Shown here: one piece after another, positions 61,337 through 64,000 of the stretch
Numbering within the stretch: position 1 is the stretch's first letter
Layout of the letters: every line of letters starts with the position of its first letter
NCBI GenBank assembly: GCA_013398955.1
Contig: VWPU01012293.1
Location: 1 to 64,000 of the forward strand
Length of the DNA stretch: 64,000 bases
Source: Callaeas wilsoni
Lineage: Eukaryota > Chordata > Aves > Passeriformes > Callaeidae
Direction: 5' to 3'
Position numbers and translations under genes: made by a program
Notes under the pieces: model-generated
What the model was told of the DNA's origin: nothing
Seen by the model: only the letters and a program-made list of their open reading frames with translations
The model's database searches: none

Positions 61337-61560
61337 TAAGGGCCGTTCCCTGCCCGGGGCGGGCGGGGACCGCTGGCGCTGCCCCGTGCCCCGGGCTCAA
61401 GATGGCGGCGGCTGTGAGGGCGGGAACGGGGCCCCGGGGCGGGCAGGGTCCAGCTCCGCCGCGCTGAGGCCGCCTGGCCCCTCCCGACGGGCTCCGGAGC
61501 GGTGGGGAGGGGCCGCAGCTGGACAGAGGGGGACCCTGCCCGGCGACCGCGGCCCCGGCC
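61337..61560 (+). promoter_or_regulatory. ANKRD40 CpG-island promoter and 5' UTR, with YY1-type site and uORF
   Basis: A very GC- and CpG-rich stretch follows the CR1 edge abruptly. CAAGATGGCGGC at 61398-61409 matches the YY1 consensus that often marks start sites of housekeeping genes. The ATG inside it opens a 21-codon uORF (61402-61467), in frame with ANKRD40 but closed by TGA. There is no TATA box. The island continues over exon 1 into intron 1, to about 61830. Confidence 0.65.
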
Positions 61561-61694
61561 ATGAGCGGCGCAGCGGAGGCGCGGGAGCTGGAGGAGCGAC
61601 TGCGGGAGGCGGCGGCCCTGGGGGACGTGGCGGAGGTGCGGCGGCTGCTGGGCGCGGGGGCGGACATCGACTCCCGCAACGAGATCAACGGCTG
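61561..61694 (+). CDS. ANKRD40: ANKRD40 coding exon 1
   Basis: This exon encodes the N terminus of ankyrin repeat domain-containing protein 40, a poorly characterised protein with N-terminal ankyrin repeats. The product starts MSGAAEARELEERLREAAAL and contains the first ankyrin helix pair and loop (about residues 15-45: LGDVAEVRRLLGAGADIDSR). The ATG has a G at -3 and lies in the CpG island. The exon ends after two bases of the Trp45 codon at the donor TG|GTGAGG. The start fits the family, although the first ten residues differ from human as I remember it. The longer antisense and other-frame ORFs over this GC-rich stretch are shadows. Confidence 0.93.
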
Positions 61695-62218
61695 GTGAGG
61701 GGCGGCGGCGCCGCGCGGGGTCCTGGCGCTGCGGGGGACGCGGGGCGGGCCGGAGTCACTGCGGGGCCCGGCTCTTCCCCCGCTGCCCTTCTCTGCGGCG
61801 GTGTTCGGGGTGGTTGGGCTCGGGGCTCCCCCCAACCCATAATCAGGCGTGGGCTGAGGGAGCTGTTCCGGGGACGCAGCTCTTGTGTTTCTTAGTTTTC
61901 CCATTTGCAAATACAGAAAAGCTAATCTCGGGAGGCTCGGAGATTTACTGCTAAAGAGGATCACGATAAAAGCAGGTCGCCCTCGTTCCACCTGTCGCTG
62001 CGTGTTTGCTAAGGGTCCTTGTCCAGTCGCTCGTGTGGGACAGTAGTGGGGGTCACTCTGCAAGGAAAAGGTGGGCCCTGCCCTGCACAACTTACAGATT
62101 CAGAACTTTAAAAAGTGCGGCAATGAAGGAAACTTAATTCCCAGTTACCACTTTACGCATAACTCGGGTAAAGTAGGACGGGGTGATGAATCCCAGTCCT
62201 TCTGCTTCCTTCCCACAG
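61695..62218 (+). other. ANKRD40: ANKRD40 intron 1
   Basis: GTGAGG to TTCCCACAG, 524 bp, GT-AG. The first part is still CpG island; the rest has no recognisable feature. Confidence 0.9.
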
Positions 62219-62367
62219 GACCTGCCTGCACTGGGCCTGTAAGCGGAACCATGCCCAAGTGGTGTCCTGCCTGCTGGAGGCTGGCGCAGACAAGCAGATC
62301 CTCACTGCTAAGGGAGAGCTGGCGGCACAGCTAACATCGAAACCAGACATCCGAAAGATTTTGGGAG
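62219..62367 (+). CDS. ANKRD40: ANKRD40 coding exon 2
   Basis: The exon encodes residues 45-94 (junction codons included), the second ankyrin repeat. It reads TCLHWACKRNHAQVVSCLLE, then AGADKQILTAKGELAAQL, then TSKPDIRKILG. The TCLHWACK and HAQVVSCLLEAGAD words are canonical ankyrin helix motifs and closely match ANKRD40 of other vertebrates. The acceptor is CTTCCCACAG (AG at 62217-62218) and the donor is GGGAG|GTACCG. The exon starts in phase 2 and ends after the first base of a Glu codon completed in exon 3. Confidence 0.93.
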
Positions 62368-63880
62368 GTACCGTTCCCATCTTAAAAGTCATCTAGAATT
62401 CTTGGTCTAAATACTAAAACGTTTTTAGTGCTTTTATCTGAGGCAGTAATTGGCAAAACCTTGGCTAGGACCATTGTATCTCATTAGATAGCTCTGATTT
62501 ATAACTGGAATTCATATTTGGGTGAATAGGCATGGGGATTTCAGGTAGGAGGGCCTTGTGTTCTGAGCTGTGTCACCAAGAAGTGGAAGAGCTGTATGCT
62601 TTGGGAAGCGTGCTGCTGCACTCCTGTCTGCTGTCATTAAGCTAAAGCTGGCATGCAGGCTGCAAATGGGGGCTTTGACAGTTGTACAATTTGCTGTGGT
62701 CTGACCATGATCAATATTACAAACCCCCTCAAAACAACTCTATCACTCAGGAGGTTATGTCTTCTGAGCACCTTGTTATAGTGTGACTTGCCAGTATGGT
62801 TAATTTTTGCCCTATAATTCTGCCATCTTACACTTTTCACACGCACAGCAAACCCAGTTAGAGGTGACACTCTTGAACAAGAGCAAGTGCCATCAGCACC
62901 TAGGTACTGTCCTCCAGATTAAAATTCTTAAGTGCTTTACCTTGGGAAATGTGCTGTCTTCTGCAATTGCACTTAAATTGCTCTCTACAATGATCTGCTC
63001 TTACATCAGGGGTTATCCTTTATAAGGTTGCAGCTAAATCATGACTCAGGTTCCAACAGTCACCCCTGAAGGAATGGCATGTTCTTACATGTTACTTTTG
63101 CTTTATTTTGGGCAAGGTGCTCATCTCTTGGGCTTAGTTTGTAGCAAACGACTCACCTGTTTTTAACATCTAAACCGTCAAGCACATGTGGATGAATTCT
63201 GTTCACAGTTGTCTTTCCTGTCTGTTAAGCTTCGATGTGTTTCCTGGGGAATAAACATACATCACTTACATTCTCTCCTAGTTTTTATTCTATGAGTGTG
63301 GTATCATTGAGCAGATTTTTCTGAACTGCTTTGACATCACTATTTATGTTCTGTAATCCTCAGTCAGGCAGGAATGTCACTTAATGCAGTGCTTTTATGC
63401 AAGAGATGAGTTTGTTTGGGTATTACAGCAAGTAGTCACTTGCCTGAAGAAATACTTGGTTGAATTTGCTGGCCTAGGTCATAATAAACTATTTAAAGCA
63501 GTGCTATTAAAAGCATTTTAAAATGAGATTCAATAAAGGACTACTGGTCATCCAATTCATTTGAAAGTGCTGAAATAACACTGCTAGAAATGATGTGTAT
63601 TTCAAAGGTTGTTTTTTCCCCCCACTTTGTTTTTAAATAACAGAATATACTGAAGACATTTATAGGTTTTTATTTCACTTTACAGCTACTGGCCTCCAAG
63701 TGTTACATGCTTCTAGAACATTAGTGTCATTCTTTGATTACCTTGGATGGAATGTGATGTAGTTTCAAGACACAATAGGAAAACTAACTATATCCAAAAT
63801 GAGAAAGATATATCGAGTAACGTGATGGGGTTTTTTTCTCTCTCCATCCCCTACCCCTCATTTTTGAACTTCATCAATAG
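62368..63880 (+). other. ANKRD40: ANKRD40 intron 2
   Basis: GTACCG to TTCATCAATAG, about 1.51 kb, AT-rich with a T/C-rich tract before the acceptor. No repeat or other gene is visible. Confidence 0.88.
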
Positions 63881-64000
63881 AGGAACAAACTGAATGTCAA
63901 GGAGTGAAGGATTTAAATTTACCTATTGTCGCGAACTACTTGGCCAACCCACCATTCCCTTACGTTTACACCGAAGAAAGCATTCCAGGCAGCTTGGCAG
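63881..64000 (+). CDS. ANKRD40: ANKRD40 coding exon 3, partial at window edge
   Basis: The exon starts by completing Glu95 and continues EQTECQGVKDLNLPIVANYL, then ANPPFPYVYTEESIPGSLA, where the window ends. The VANYLANPPFPYVYT segment corresponds to the conserved linker after the ankyrin repeats of ANKRD40, which confirms the gene and phase. In human the corresponding region carries an acidic Asp run before this segment; here there are only a few acidic residues. The C-terminal domain lies outside the window. Confidence 0.92.

Noticed and set aside
61281..62090. 269-codon minus-strand frame over the ANKRD40 promoter and exon 1
   Set aside because: Antisense shadow of GC-rich promoter and ANKRD40 exon 1, overlapping the CR1; low-complexity composition.
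1..64000. CRISPR arrays, tRNA or rRNA genes, bacterial-type operons
   Set aside because: No regularly spaced repeats, no tRNA B-box-type words in a cloverleaf context and no prokaryotic gene organisation; the window is vertebrate nuclear DNA.

Overview
This is bird nuclear DNA. The evidence is several CR1-type LINE 3' ends carrying the ATTCTATGAT-like terminus, short intergenic distances, CpG-island promoters, and the gene order TOB1 - WFIKKN2 - ANKRD40, a block I recall from human 17q21.33. An LTR-like stretch near the left edge resembles endogenous retrovirus LTRs I associate with songbirds, so a passerine is my best guess, but this is not proven.

Layout. 1-16.2 kb: no gene found; a probable LTR (about 366-1292), a pair of CR1 fragments (about 5.26-5.55 kb), a (GA)n microsatellite (12.6 kb), one CR1 end (14.96 kb) and a 14-bp x4 minisatellite (15.6 kb). 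16.28-21.43 kb: the TOB1 locus on the + strand. It has a CpG-rich promoter with a tandem pentamer, CCAAT boxes, several CRE-type sites and a TATA box, a non-coding exon 1 interrupted by a 10-N gap, a 2.2-kb 5'-UTR intron, a single-exon CDS (19628-20605) and an AU-rich 3' UTR. 21.43-41.2 kb: no gene recognised; CR1 fragments at 24.1, 35.4 and 39.0 kb, and two CpG-rich islets (31.3-31.6 kb with a CTCF-like motif; 35.03-35.19 kb with a consensus CRE next to a TATA box). 41.2-46.57 kb: WFIKKN2 on the - strand, complete in two coding exons (570 aa), with a TATA box and a CTG microsatellite in its intron. 46.6-60.6 kb: no gene recognised. 60.6-61.34 kb: CR1 copies, the larger one running up to the ANKRD40 CpG island. 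61.34-64 kb: ANKRD40 on the + strand, exons 1, 2 and part of exon 3; the gene runs off the right edge.

The genes do not form an operon-like unit; they are neighbours by conserved synteny. TOB1 is an intracellular antiproliferative adaptor linking poly(A)-binding protein to CCR4-NOT deadenylase. WFIKKN2 is a secreted multidomain antagonist of GDF8/GDF11. ANKRD40 is an ankyrin-repeat protein of poorly known function. I found no CRISPR array, tRNA, rRNA or undescribed coding system. The most useful unusual points are regulatory and repeat-based: the TOB1 promoter pentamer and CRE cluster, the shortened Q/P tract in TOB1, an in-frame upstream ATG in WFIKKN2, and the apparent absence of LUC7L3 between WFIKKN2 and ANKRD40.
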